Positions 36,713-45,638 are shown, numbered from the stretch's first letter. The stretch is 64,000 nt of DNA from Methylumidiphilus sp963753955 (GCA_963753955.1 CAVWEM010000003.1:1-64000), one strand, 5' to 3'. Program-made: numbers and translations. Notes: generated by a model not told the origin, from the letters alone.

Positions 36713-37651
36713 TCAATTCCGTGCGACTGGCTGTTCCACCAGCGCATCAAAACACGCAGGGTCATCCGTCTTTGATCGACGGCAAGGTAACCAAGAACGG
36801 CTCAGTAAATTGTAAAGAACGGATCGTGGCCCCACTTCGACAAATAGGGCATCGGGCTGTTGTTCCCACAGACTTTCGATGGAGGCTCGCCAAAGCACTG
36901 GCCGATGTATCTGGGCCGTCAGTAGATCGGCAAAACGCTTTGGACTCGGCGCATGTTCCAGGCTTGCGGAAACATTGGGGAGATAGGGCCGACGGGGTGT
37001 CTGCCAAGTGGCGCGTTGCAGGACGGGAGAGAAAGCCCTGGATACAGGCTCAAAGTAAGATGTATGAATCGGAAATCGGTGCTCAATCACGACAGGTTCC
37101 AGCCCCGTCTCCCTCTCGATGGCATCGAAGGCTATAGCTATAGCCTCCGTTTCGCCGCCCACCACCTGTTGATTAGGAGAGTTATAACATGCGATCTCGA
37201 CAACTCCCTGCAATCCAGCCTCCTTGAGCACAGATTCCAATGTTTCGACATCAATTGGAAAAGCTGAGAGCATTTTTCCGCGAGGCCCTGAATCATAATG
37301 ACGTCCGCGAGCTGCGACCAACACCAGCGCCTCCTCGAAAGACACTGCGCCAATATGCACAAGGTGATTATATTCCCCTAGCGATAGCCCAAGCGAGAAC
37401 TCTGCGTGAACGCCGGCCCGCTCAAGGGCCAAGAGATGCAGATGGGTGGTCAGAAAACAGCCGACTTGGACATCCTCACTCGTGCTGAATATGGTTGGAT
37501 TGTCGGCACGATAATGTTTGAGCATGTCCCGATCAAGAATTTCGGTGGCTTGGCTGACGATAGCTTCTGTCCAAGGCCAACGCTCCATCACCTGTTGAAG
37601 CATTCCGGGATAGACCGAACTCTGGCCTGGAAACATGAATATAGGCGACAT
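36713..37651 (-). CDS. Malonyl-CoA:ACP acyltransferase, discrete
   Basis: 312 residues, FabD-like: MFPGQSSVYPGM at the N-terminus, active Ser in GLSLGEYNHLV, Arg in VAARGRHYD, and His in FPIHTSYFEPV. As a stand-alone enzyme in an operon without AT-bearing synthases it would load extender units on the ACP in trans, as in trans-AT polyketide systems. It follows the FAD oxidoreductase gene by 33 bases; base composition changes here from AT-rich to GC-rich. Confidence 0.87.
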   Translation of the reverse strand: MSPIFMFPGQSSVYPGMLQQVMERWPWTEAIVSQATEILDRDMLKHYRADNPTIFSTSEDVQVGCFLTTHLHLLALERAGVHAEFSLGLSLGEYNHLVHIGAVSFEEALVLVAARGRHYDSGPRGKMLSAFPIDVETLESVLKEAGLQGVVEIACYNSPNQQVVGGETEAIAIAFDAIERETGLEPVVIEHRFPIHTSYFEPVSRAFSPVLQRATWQTPRRPYLPNVSASLEHAPSPKRFADLLTAQIHRPVLWRASIESLWEQQPDALFVEVGPRSVLYNLLSRSWLPCRRSKTDDPACFDALVEQPVARN

Positions 37652-37684
37652 GGATGGCTCACGTTATTTTGATAAACACCCCAA

Positions 37685-38992
37685 CTAAAAGGCAATCTTG
37701 AAACTATCCACGCCTTTTATCATTAGATCTTTTATCACTTCAAACAGCTTATTGGCTCTCGGCTCACCCTTAAAAGGATATTTTGCCCCCAATTGCTCGG
37801 CAATCACGAATCCAGATAACATCGCGGTTTCAATCGTGGCATAACTGGTACCCTCACCTGCAAACCATAGTCGATTTTTTCCTTGTATATTATACAGGTT
37901 TCTTTTGACTTCAAATGAATAGCTGCTGCCCTTGTCATGCGTAAACACAAAACGATCAATAATGGTATCAGGATTTATCAGATCCGTGTCGGCGAAAGTC
38001 TTGAAAAGCGGCTTGGCGCATGAAGGGAATCCCGGCATGAAGCTTCCCAAGTTGGCAGTTATAATCTGATCACGTATCTCAAGAAACGTCCTTTCGCCGT
38101 CCTCAATGCCAGGTATCAGTATATTCGTATCGGTATGGATAATGGCAGGATAGGTTTGCAATTGATAGTTGGACAGCAGCCGCTCTTCCGGTTTGCTGGG
38201 ATCGGATAGCATCTTCAGGGCACGATGACCATCCGTCGCTATGATCACCTCATCAAAAGAATTGATATCGCCATTTTGATCCTCAACAAGCACGGCATTA
38301 TTATTGCGGCTAATCTTGGCAACCCCACAGTTGAGCTTGAAGCTGATGTGATTATCCGTGGACAAGGCATTGATAAACGTGCGCACACCGCCTGAAAAAA
38401 CAAAGGTGTTGGTCTGCCCAAAGAATGACATGAAACCAGAGCAAATACCAAACACATACAATAGCATGGACGTTTTATAGTCGTGCTCATACTCCAGCCC
38501 TAAAACACCAGACACCGCCCCCATCACTTTCTCTGTGAATTCTTTGCTATAGTTGTTGGCTTTTAGATATTCACCTATGCTCCAAGAGGCCACTTCCAGG
38601 GCGGTCAGCCCTAGCAATTCGTGCATCTCGAAAGTGAAGCGACATAACTCCGGCTCAATATCCCGCCAAAATTGGTTGTTTTTGCGATTGATGCCAAACA
38701 CCGTGCCGTCACTCCACGACACAGTATATGCGGAGGGGTAATGGGTGATTGGAACACCCAGTAGCTTAGTCATCGCAAAGATATTGGGATAAAGCATTGG
38801 CACGAAATAATCCACACCGACATCAATCGGTATAGTCGCTCCGTTGAGGGTCACATCAATGGTTTTGGCATTGCCACCAAGGGCATCATTTTGTTCATAA
38901 ATAACGGAATCAATACCACTCCTTTTTAGCATCCAAGCGGCGCTTAAACCAGCAGTGCCGCTGCCGACAATGGCAATTCTTGGGTTGTTCAT
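37685..38992 (-). CDS. FAD-dependent oxidoreductase (amine oxidase/phytoene-desaturase-like)
   Basis: 435 residues, AGGAGA upstream of ATG 38992. N-terminal dinucleotide-binding motif IAIVGSGTAGLSAAWMLKRSG with YEQNDALGGNAKTIDV; C-terminal FAD motif WFAGEGTSYATIETAMLSG. It resembles the flavin oxidoreductases that accompany fatty-acid-modifying genes. In this operon it may oxidise or desaturate the product of the alpha-oxoamine synthase. Distinctly lower GC than the downstream genes. Confidence 0.75.
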   Translation of the reverse strand: MNNPRIAIVGSGTAGLSAAWMLKRSGIDSVIYEQNDALGGNAKTIDVTLNGATIPIDVGVDYFVPMLYPNIFAMTKLLGVPITHYPSAYTVSWSDGTVFGINRKNNQFWRDIEPELCRFTFEMHELLGLTALEVASWSIGEYLKANNYSKEFTEKVMGAVSGVLGLEYEHDYKTSMLLYVFGICSGFMSFFGQTNTFVFSGGVRTFINALSTDNHISFKLNCGVAKISRNNNAVLVEDQNGDINSFDEVIIATDGHRALKMLSDPSKPEERLLSNYQLQTYPAIIHTDTNILIPGIEDGERTFLEIRDQIITANLGSFMPGFPSCAKPLFKTFADTDLINPDTIIDRFVFTHDKGSSYSFEVKRNLYNIQGKNRLWFAGEGTSYATIETAMLSGFVIAEQLGAKYPFKGEPRANKLFEVIKDLMIKGVDSFKIAF

Positions 38993-39019
38993 TGCTAAGT
39001 TCTCCTGTGGCCTAAGTGG

Positions 39020-39757
39020 TTATAAAGTTCTAATTAACTTGGGTTGGTAGAAACGCTGCGTCAAAGGCTGATCGTACGTGGTGATGATTTGCAGATATGC
39101 CTCCTTCACACAGTCGGCAGGCACATGATTTGGCAATTCAGCCAGGAATGGATGCTCATGGATGCCGCCGGCCTTGCCCGACCGCTGATGGATGCAGGCT
39201 TTGCCACTCCAGTACCAAATGCCGAAATACAACTTGCCATCTTGTACTGAATAATATTGGCCGAAAAAGCTGTCGTCACGATATAGTGGATGGGGATGGG
39301 TATTTATTAGGGATTGTATGGGGCCAACGTCATCTCTGGCAATAGCGTTGGTTTTTGACTCATTCGTCTCCACCACTAATGTAGGCGAATAAAAAGTTGG
39401 CAAGTATAGCTTCTCAGTTTCTTGCTGGATGAATGTTTCATTGTTCGACGCTATCCTGTCAACAAAAAAGGTGAACCTCGGCATAGGCATGTCCACATGC
39501 AAATTAGGTTGCACCACAAAAGTGCGCGTAATCTCCACAAACGCAGGCTGCCTTTGGCCGTAAATGACATTGCCTGGATTGTAATCGTTATAGCCCAAAA
39601 ACATGAGTGAGATGCCCGGCCTGGCCTCGACAGGATAAATACCTCGGGGCAAGGCGCGAAGGACATTCTCAGTCGGCACTTCAAATATGAACGCCATCTG
39701 GTGCCTAAGATCCCAATTCATGACCAAAGGCATGTCTTCTATTTTGTCGAGATTCAT
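39020..39757 (-). CDS. Conserved protein of unknown function, perhaps acetoacetate-decarboxylase-like fold
   Basis: 245 residues; ATG 39757 overlaps the alpha-oxoamine synthase stop by 4 bases. The N-terminal part (FEVPTENVLRALPRGIYPVEARPGIS) recalls the acetoacetate-decarboxylase-like beta-barrel superfamily, but I do not find its Schiff-base lysine motif, so no activity is assigned. No signal peptide or membrane segment. The tight coupling to the PLP enzyme suggests work on the same product. Confidence 0.5.
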   Translation of the reverse strand: MNLDKIEDMPLVMNWDLRHQMAFIFEVPTENVLRALPRGIYPVEARPGISLMFLGYNDYNPGNVIYGQRQPAFVEITRTFVVQPNLHVDMPMPRFTFFVDRIASNNETFIQQETEKLYLPTFYSPTLVVETNESKTNAIARDDVGPIQSLINTHPHPLYRDDSFFGQYYSVQDGKLYFGIWYWSGKACIHQRSGKAGGIHEHPFLAELPNHVPADCVKEAYLQIITTYDQPLTQRFYQPKLIRTL

Positions 39758-41061
39758 GGTGTGTCTCCCAAATTCATTTGATTGAAATCGAATTTCTCTG
39801 CGGCCTTTACGATAACCTCAACTGCCTGGTCAAGCTGCGGTCGCGTATGCTCGGAAGTAATGAACACGCGCATTCTTGCTTCGTTTTTAGCCACCGCAGG
39901 AAATTGCACAATGCTAGTATCTATCCCTTGCTGGTGCAAGAAATTATTGATATCCACGGTGTTTCTTTCAAGATAATAAAAAACCGGTACTACCCAGCTA
40001 CGTGAATAGCCAAAATAAACCTTGCCAACCAGTTTATCCCTAAAATATTTTGCATTGTCTTTGATTCGCTGGCGTCTTGCCATGCCCTCCCCGCCCTTGG
40101 CAAGCTCAAGAACTTTTACCAACCCGCCGGTAGTGGCCGGATCCAAGGCACAAGAAAACATCCGGCATTTTGCATACCAATTGACGTAACGGGTAATCTC
40201 TTTTTTGGCAAGCAAGGCACCCCCTACGCCACCAAAAGCTTTGCTGAACGTCATCACATATAAATCAACTTCGTCCAAAACACCCTGCTCTTCACTCACA
40301 CCACACCCACGTTCTCCGGCAATCAGCACTGAATGCGCCTCATCGACCAATGTGTAAGCGCCGTGCTGTTTCGCAAGCCGGACGATATCGCTCAAATTGC
40401 CGCAATCACCATCCGCGCTATATACACCTTCCACACAGACCAAAACACGTGTCCAATCGTCGCAATATTCTTTTAGCAAGCTTTCCAATTGCTCCACATC
40501 ATTATGGTTAAAATAGCTGATCTTGGCACCGGACAGTTGCGCACCCTCCAAAATCGACATATGCACGGATTTATCCAATATGACGCGGCCACCAGGCTTC
40601 ATGAACGCCTGGATAGTTCCAACATTCACCGCATAGCCAGAAGAAAACAAGGTAATGCCGCAATCAGGCAGGTCAAAATAATCGAGCAGGCTTTCTTCAA
40701 GTTGCTTGTGGATGTGATAAGTGCCGCTGATCACTGGTGAGCTTGCGGCCCCTAGTCCATAACAGTCCAAGGCTTCTTTGGCGGCGGCAATGACATCAGG
40801 ATGGTAGCCAAACCCCAAATAGTTGTAACTCGAAAAATTAAGTAATTTAAAATGCTCACCATTTTCCCTAACCAAATCAATATTGGTTTTTTGCGAACTA
40901 AGCCGCTCCGCTTCAAAAGCATATTCTTTATTTTTATTTAATGTGTCTATCCATTCACTGAATTGTTGCATTTCCTCAAGATCACTGGTCATGTTGAACA
41001 TGAACATATCATAGGTATAATTTTTGTAATCATCATCTGGCTGTTGTTGTGCCATCATCAT
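39754..41061 (-). CDS. Alpha-oxoamine synthase (AONS/KBL/SPT-like PLP enzyme)
   Basis: 435 residues, first gene of the 13-gene operon. Fold-type I: NFSSYNYLGFGYHP, GTYHIHKQLEESL, LVDEAHSVLIAG (Asp and His for PLP) and Lys in MTFSKAFGGVGG. These enzymes condense an amino acid with an acyl thioester, with decarboxylation, to an alpha-aminoketone. Here the acyl donor is plausibly the chain on the operon ACP, so it could release the product. An N-terminal extension of about 45 residues is present. It is not next to biotin genes. Confidence 0.85.
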   Translation of the reverse strand: MMMAQQQPDDDYKNYTYDMFMFNMTSDLEEMQQFSEWIDTLNKNKEYAFEAERLSSQKTNIDLVRENGEHFKLLNFSSYNYLGFGYHPDVIAAAKEALDCYGLGAASSPVISGTYHIHKQLEESLLDYFDLPDCGITLFSSGYAVNVGTIQAFMKPGGRVILDKSVHMSILEGAQLSGAKISYFNHNDVEQLESLLKEYCDDWTRVLVCVEGVYSADGDCGNLSDIVRLAKQHGAYTLVDEAHSVLIAGERGCGVSEEQGVLDEVDLYVMTFSKAFGGVGGALLAKKEITRYVNWYAKCRMFSCALDPATTGGLVKVLELAKGGEGMARRQRIKDNAKYFRDKLVGKVYFGYSRSWVVPVFYYLERNTVDINNFLHQQGIDTSIVQFPAVAKNEARMRVFITSEHTRPQLDQAVEVIVKAAEKFDFNQMNLGDTP

Positions 41062-41391
41062 AAAGCCTATCCTCGTGCAAATGGAAAATCAACCGCTTAC
41101 CTGGGCAAGGAGCCGAAGCGTCACAACAGCCTTGGCGGCTAATGCCTGTGCGCCCCTGGATACCGCATGTCGCCAGGGCTGGAACTGCCCGGTTGGTGAG
41201 CCCCGCGCCCTGTCGCAGATGCGGATTGATTCTAAGCGGATATTGGATGTCAAAACAAGTCATGCCTTCGATTTGATTGGCTGGGTGGACGCTAGGCTGG
41301 GAAACAACCCGCAATCGCCACAATTGACTCAAGCACATGCTTCGACCAAACTACTTGGGACGGCACATGCGGGTAGCCAAAAAATCAAGCC
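41062..41391. other. Divergent intergenic region between the biosynthetic operon and panC
   Basis: 330 bases with no supported gene. It must hold the promoters of the leftward 13-gene operon and of rightward panC, but I cannot fix -35/-10 elements with confidence. Confidence 0.4.
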
Positions 41392-42231
41392 ATGCAAATC
41401 ATCCACTCCATCCCACCCCTACGCGAAACCTTGAAAAACTGGCGGGCGAAAGGCGAAACCATCGCCTTCGTCCCGACCATGGGCAATCTCCACGCAGGCC
41501 ACATACATCTGGTGGAACAGGCCAAATCCCAGGCCGACAAAGTGGTGGCGAGCATTTTCGTCAATCCCGCCCAATTCAGCGCCGGGGAGGATTTCGGGGC
41601 TTATCCGCGCACACCGGAAGAAGACGCGGCGAAGTTGCGGGCAACCGGCACCGATCTTTTGTTCATGCCTGAAGCCAAGGAAATCTATCCGGGCGATTCG
41701 GCGACTTTCGTGGAAGTGCCTGGCATTTCCGATGTGCTGTGCGGCGCGTTCCGCCCTGGGCATTTCCGGGGCGTCGCCACCGTGGTGTGCAAGCTCTTCA
41801 ACATGATCCAGCCGGATGTGGCGCTGTTCGGCGAAAAGGACTGGCAGCAGTTGGCGGTGATCCGCCGCATGGTGGCCGATTTGCACCTGCCGGTGCGCAT
41901 AATCGGCATACCCACCGTGCGCGAGGCCAGCGGGCTGGCGATGAGTTCGCGCAATGCCTATTTGAGCGCGGAGGAAAAACGGCAAGCCGCTTTGCTCTAC
42001 CAAAGCCTGTTGGCTGCGAAGGCAGCGTTGGAGGCAGGCGAGCGGGATTACCCGGCCATCGAGGCGGCACAGGCCGAATTTCTGCGTGGCGCAGGCTTCA
42101 GGCCGGATTATTTCGCCATCCGGCAGCCCGATTTGGCCGCGCCGCAAGACCAATCAAGCGACTTTGTGATCCTGGCCGCTGCCTGGCTGGGGCGGGCGAG
42201 GTTGATTGACAATCTACAGGCCAGAGTCTGA
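41392..42231 (+). CDS. panC: Pantothenate synthetase PanC
   Basis: 279 residues. HIGH-like nucleotide-binding region PTMGNLHAGHIHLVEQAK, FVNPAQFSAGEDFGAYPRT, and KMSKS-like MSSRNAYLS. It joins pantoate and beta-alanine with ATP to pantothenate. It is followed by panD, so two steps of coenzyme A synthesis are clustered; coenzyme A also supplies the phosphopantetheine arm of ACPs. Confidence 0.95.
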   Translation: MQIIHSIPPLRETLKNWRAKGETIAFVPTMGNLHAGHIHLVEQAKSQADKVVASIFVNPAQFSAGEDFGAYPRTPEEDAAKLRATGTDLLFMPEAKEIYPGDSATFVEVPGISDVLCGAFRPGHFRGVATVVCKLFNMIQPDVALFGEKDWQQLAVIRRMVADLHLPVRIIGIPTVREASGLAMSSRNAYLSAEEKRQAALLYQSLLAAKAALEAGERDYPAIEAAQAEFLRGAGFRPDYFAIRQPDLAAPQDQSSDFVILAAAWLGRARLIDNLQARV

Positions 42232-42332
42232 CAACAATCCGTTTACTGCCGCCAATCTTGTGCGATTGTTGCTAGGCTTATGGCCTTACGGCATAATTCG
42301 AGACTCTTTTAGCTCTAAATCAGGTTAAATCA

Positions 42333-42713
42333 ATGCAAACCACCCTATTGAAGGCCAAATTGCACAGGGCACGCATCACCCATTCGGAGCTAGAATACGA
42401 AGGCTCTTGCGCCATTGACGGCCATCTGCTGGATCAAGCAGGCATCAGGGAATACGAGCAAATCCACATCTACAACGTCAACAACGGTTCGCGCATCATC
42501 ACCTACGCCATCCGCGCCCAAGAAGGCTCCGGGGTCGTTTCGATCAACGGCGCAGCGGCCCGCCACGCCTCGGTCAACGACATCGTCATCATCGCCGCCT
42601 ACGCCATCCTCAACCAGGCCGAGTTGTTGAACTTCCAGCCTAATCTCATTTATGTCGACGGGCAGAACAAGATCGTCCGCACCGGCCATGCCATTCCGGT
42701 GCAGGCCGCTTGA
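42333..42713 (+). CDS. panD: Aspartate 1-decarboxylase PanD
   Basis: 126 residues. The self-processing site is Gly-Ser in YEGSCAID, where cleavage creates the pyruvoyl group. Other landmarks are KLHRARIT, YVINAxxGSG-like YAIRAQEGSGVVSINGAAA and DIVIIAAYA. It makes beta-alanine for panC. Its TGA overlaps the next ATG by one base. Confidence 0.95.
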   Translation: MQTTLLKAKLHRARITHSELEYEGSCAIDGHLLDQAGIREYEQIHIYNVNNGSRIITYAIRAQEGSGVVSINGAAARHASVNDIVIIAAYAILNQAELLNFQPNLIYVDGQNKIVRTGHAIPVQAA

Positions 42714-43093
42714 TGCGCGACAAGACCGAGAAGGTTTACACCGAAGAGGAAATCGCCCAGAAGCTGGCCGTGGAACTGCCGCACTGGTGGTACGAAAACG
42801 GCTGGATACGGCGCAAATACCGCACCAGCGGCTGGAAGGCGACTTTGATGGTGGTCAACACCGTGGGCCACTTAGCCGAGGCTGCCTGGCATCACCCGGA
42901 TCTGACCGTGTCCTTCGCATTCGTCATCGTCAAACTGGTGACCCATTCCGCCAAGGGCGTCACCGACAAGGATTTCTTGCTGGCGAAGAAAATCGAGTCG
43001 GTGGTGCAGTGGGACGCCCAAGCTGAAAGTGGCGGCGTTTTGGAAGGAACGCCGGACGACCCGCGCTTCAAATACATCAAGCATGATCGCTAA
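42713..43093 (+). CDS. Pterin-4a-carbinolamine dehydratase family protein
   Basis: The start ATG 42713 overlaps the panD stop. 126 residues. The region HPDLTVSFAFVIVKLVTHSAKGVTDKDFLLAKKIE resembles the PCD/DCoH fold, where HP(D/E)..V.. and THxxxG(L/V)T are conserved. The usual HHPD motif is present as HHPD (WHHPDLTVSF). Classical members recycle pterin cofactors or support molybdopterin enzymes; the co-operonic panCD gives no direct clue. Confidence 0.75.
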   Translation: MRDKTEKVYTEEEIAQKLAVELPHWWYENGWIRRKYRTSGWKATLMVVNTVGHLAEAAWHHPDLTVSFAFVIVKLVTHSAKGVTDKDFLLAKKIESVVQWDAQAESGGVLEGTPDDPRFKYIKHDR

Positions 43094-43722
43094 ACCCGGT
43101 GGGAATGGACTGCGACAGCCGCCGCGCCTCCTCGCGCAGCTTCCGGCGGTTGAGCAGGAACCCTAAGCGGCTGCCGCCGCATTGCCACCACAGCCAAGCC
43201 GAACGGATGCCCGGCCAGCAGCAAGGCCCGGATCATATTGGCATTGGCCGGATTTTCCAGATGCCGTTGCTCTCCCGCCACCACGATGCGCGGACTGAGT
43301 CGGCTGATGCTGTTCTGGTAAACCTCGGCCAAGGTGGTCAACACGTTCTCATGAGCTATCCCAAAGTGTGCCGCCTGGACGGTGGCCCGTTCCAGCCCCA
43401 CGCGGACAGTCTTCTGCATGGCCTCCTGGCGGCGGTATTTGCCTTCCAGGTAAACCAAAGCCGCCGCGTAACGCGCCAACTCCGTGTCCACCGAGTCAGG
43501 GTCGCCCAATTGCCGCTCCACGAGCGCCAGCCCGACCTTCAGGTTTTTCAGCCCGCCATACACCTCTTCCACGCTATCGGCGTTGATCTTGAACAGACTG
43601 GCAACACAGGTCTCCAAGTCGTCAGGGTCGGCGCTGCCGTTGCGGGCGATGTTGCGCACTAACAAGACGGCCTGGCTTAAGCCGGCCAGGGCGATGGTTT
43701 GATGGGTCAAGGTTTTGATCAT
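43077..43722 (-). CDS. hflD: HflD-like (YcfC) protein, frameshifted near its C-terminus
   Basis: ATG 43722 (MIKTLTHQTIALAGLSQAVLLVRNIARNG). HflD is a peripheral membrane protein that in E. coli lowers CII activity in lambda lysogeny; it is mostly gammaproteobacterial and normally adjoins mnmA and purB, which are not here. One extra G near 43206 moves the frame; correcting it gives LLLAGIRSAWLWWQCGGSRL and a stop at 43077, about 214 residues, with the expected C-terminus. The uncorrected frame ends at 43090. Overlaps the convergent pterin-dehydratase gene end. Confidence 0.8.
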
Positions 43723-43739
43723 GGCGACGGTCTATTTCC

Positions 43740-44096
43740 TCAGGCTTCCCTGCGATTGTATTTGACGGCGTTGCCCCTCGCCAAAGCGACGGGATACTTT
43801 TCCGCATTTTTGCGGATTTTCTCCGCCACTACCCGCTCCAAGTCGATGTCCAGCTGGTCGGCCAGACGCAGCAGGTAAATCATAACGTCGGCGACCTCCT
43901 CCTCCACCCGCGCATAGTCGGAGGGATTCTCGGCCAGCCGACGCGACTCTTCCTCCATCAACCACTGGAAGGGTTCCAGCAGTTCGGCGGCCTCCACCGC
44001 CAAAGCCGTGGCAAGGTTCTTGGGGCTGTGGAATTGCTCCCAGTCGCGTTCTTGCGCGAACGCCCGCAGCGTGTTCTGCACCGACTTGATATCCAA
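43740..44096 (-). CDS. MazG-like nucleotide pyrophosphohydrolase
   Basis: The start TTG 44096 has AGAGGAG 8 bases upstream and gives 118 residues, the normal size; longer in-frame starts up to 44336 lack support. Motifs: SPKNLATALAVEAAELLEPFQW (EExxE-like metal ligands) and EEEVADVMIYLLRLADQLDID (ExxD). Such all-alpha NTP pyrophosphatases remove non-canonical or excess nucleotides. Ends 17 bases before hflD on the same strand, a likely operon. Confidence 0.85.
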   Translation of the reverse strand: MDIKSVQNTLRAFAQERDWEQFHSPKNLATALAVEAAELLEPFQWLMEEESRRLAENPSDYARVEEEVADVMIYLLRLADQLDIDLERVVAEKIRKNAEKYPVALARGNAVKYNRREA

Positions 44097-44262
44097 ACGA
44101 CAAGCTCCTCTCGCATAAGGGATGTTTTTTTTCGCCCGGAATAGGCGAGAATAGCGGCCAACGGTTAAAGAAACCAATGAGTGGCGGCATGCTTGCGCAA
44201 CACGACAACCCAAGCCCAGCCTTATTATCCTTAAAAATTGTCCGTGCGTGAGGGTTAAAAAC

Positions 44263-44577
44263 GTGGATATCCTGATTGAAGACCTGCAAAAGACCATTGA
44301 AGCCCTGGAAACCCTGAGCAACGGCCCCCAGGCCACCGGCGAGCAGATCGACGAATTGCTGGATCAATTGTTCCAGCATAAGATCGACCTAGTCAGCGCC
44401 AACCTGAACACAGCTTCCCAGCCCTACCAGCACGCCGCCCAAGCCATGAAGCAAGCGGTCGCCAAGGCGGAGCGGGCGGCCAAGGAGCCCGCCCGGCTTG
44501 ACGAAGCGGCCTCGGCGGTGGCCGGAGCCATAGCCAAACTGGCCAAGCTCCTGGACAGCGTGATTCCCACCAGTTGA
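44263..44577 (+). CDS. Small helical hypothetical protein
   Basis: The probable start GTG 44263 (MDILIEDLQKTIEALETL) has GAGGGT about 7 bases upstream; GTG 44248 is possible too. About 104 residues, all helical, rich in Ala and charged residues in the second half (AMKQAVAKAERAAKEPARLDEA). No family recognised and no membrane segment. Confidence 0.55.
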   Translation: MDILIEDLQKTIEALETLSNGPQATGEQIDELLDQLFQHKIDLVSANLNTASQPYQHAAQAMKQAVAKAERAAKEPARLDEAASAVAGAIAKLAKLLDSVIPTS

Positions 44578-44638
44578 GGCAGATGGACGGACAAGAAATG
44601 TTGCGGCTAATCCACCCAACCCGCCGGGATCCACCGCC

Positions 44639-45613
44639 ATGAGCGCGTCCAAACACGAAGCCTGCCCTCCGATAGACGCGGAGTCCTATCGGCGGCTCGC
44701 CGAACGGGTGGGGCGTTGCCATCTGGATCAACGCCTGGGGATCGAGCATGACCGGGAATCCTGGGTCTTCGGCCAAGGCCGCAGTTTTTTCCACATCGAA
44801 AATTGGTATTCCATCCATACCCTGATACGGCTGGCGCTCAAGCTGAGCCTGTTGCATCGGCGCGGACTGCAAAACGCTAGGCGCATCGAAATCCGCCGCA
44901 ATGAATTCATCTTCGGCCATCTGCCCCCAGCCTTTGACGGCTTCACCCTACTGCATCTCAGCGACCTGCACTTGGACGCTGCCGCCGACATCCCCGACGC
45001 CCTGATTGATGCGATAAAGGGCGTGGGGACTTACGACGCCTGCGTGTTGACCGGCGACTACCGGGTGAAGACCTTTGGCCATTACCGCCCGGCTTTGGAG
45101 GGCATGGCCAAGGTGCTTGGGGCTCTGTCCGGGCCGGTTTACGGCATTCTGGGCAACCACGACAGCATCCGCATGGCCCCCGGCCTGGAAGATCTCGGCA
45201 TCAACATGCTGCTGAACGAAGCGGTTGCCGTCGAACGCGATGGCGCGGCGTTCTGGCTGGCGGGCATTGACGACCCGCATTACTACCGCGCCGATAACCT
45301 GGAGAAGGCGACCGACCCAATCCCGGAAGGCGCGGTCTCCATCCTCCTCTCCCACTCCCCGGAAATGTACCGCCACGCCGCCTACGCCCGCTTCGACGCC
45401 ATGTTGAGCGGCCACACCCATGGCGGGCAAATCTGCCTACCCGGCGGCATCCCCGTCATCCTCAACGCCAACGCCCCCCGCGCCCTGTGCAACGGCCCTT
45501 GGCGCTACCACGGCCTGCAAGGCTACACCTCGGTGGGCTCGGGGGTTTGCATCGTCGATGTGCGGCTGAACTGCCCGCCGGAGATTACTTTGCATACTTT
45601 GCGGCGGGGCTAA
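44639..45613 (+). CDS. Metallophosphoesterase (YaeI/calcineurin-like)
   Basis: 324 residues. Metal motifs in order: LLHLSDLHLD (D-x-H), VLTGDY (GD), GNHDS (GNH), LLSHSPEM (H) and SGHTHGGQICLPGG (GHTH). Such proteins hydrolyse phosphoesters, for example UDP-diacylglucosamine or lipid phosphates. The N-terminal 100 residues have a hydrophobic-basic stretch (LIRLALKLSLLHRRGLQ) that may associate with membrane. No signal peptide. Confidence 0.85.
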   Translation: MSASKHEACPPIDAESYRRLAERVGRCHLDQRLGIEHDRESWVFGQGRSFFHIENWYSIHTLIRLALKLSLLHRRGLQNARRIEIRRNEFIFGHLPPAFDGFTLLHLSDLHLDAAADIPDALIDAIKGVGTYDACVLTGDYRVKTFGHYRPALEGMAKVLGALSGPVYGILGNHDSIRMAPGLEDLGINMLLNEAVAVERDGAAFWLAGIDDPHYYRADNLEKATDPIPEGAVSILLSHSPEMYRHAAYARFDAMLSGHTHGGQICLPGGIPVILNANAPRALCNGPWRYHGLQGYTSVGSGVCIVDVRLNCPPEITLHTLRRG

Positions 45614-45638
45614 ACAAAAAGGGGAGCGGCGTAGCGGC

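Larger units (their letters stand above)
29481..41061 (-). other. 13-gene biosynthetic operon: beta-branching cassette with discrete FAS/PKS enzymes and an alpha-oxoamine synthase
   Basis: All 13 genes read leftward with gaps of at most 33 bases or short overlaps (several ATGA/GTGA). Order: alpha-oxoamine synthase, unknown, FAD oxidoreductase, acyltransferase, dehydratase, ketosynthase, ketoreductase, HMGS, ECH1, ECH2, enoyl reductase, ACP, enoyl reductase. The first three genes are clearly more AT-rich than the rest. No modular synthase, thioesterase or phosphopantetheinyl transferase is in the window. Confidence 0.7.

Noticed and set aside
39020..39757. Confident acetoacetate decarboxylase
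   Set aside because: The expected Schiff-base lysine motif is not found.
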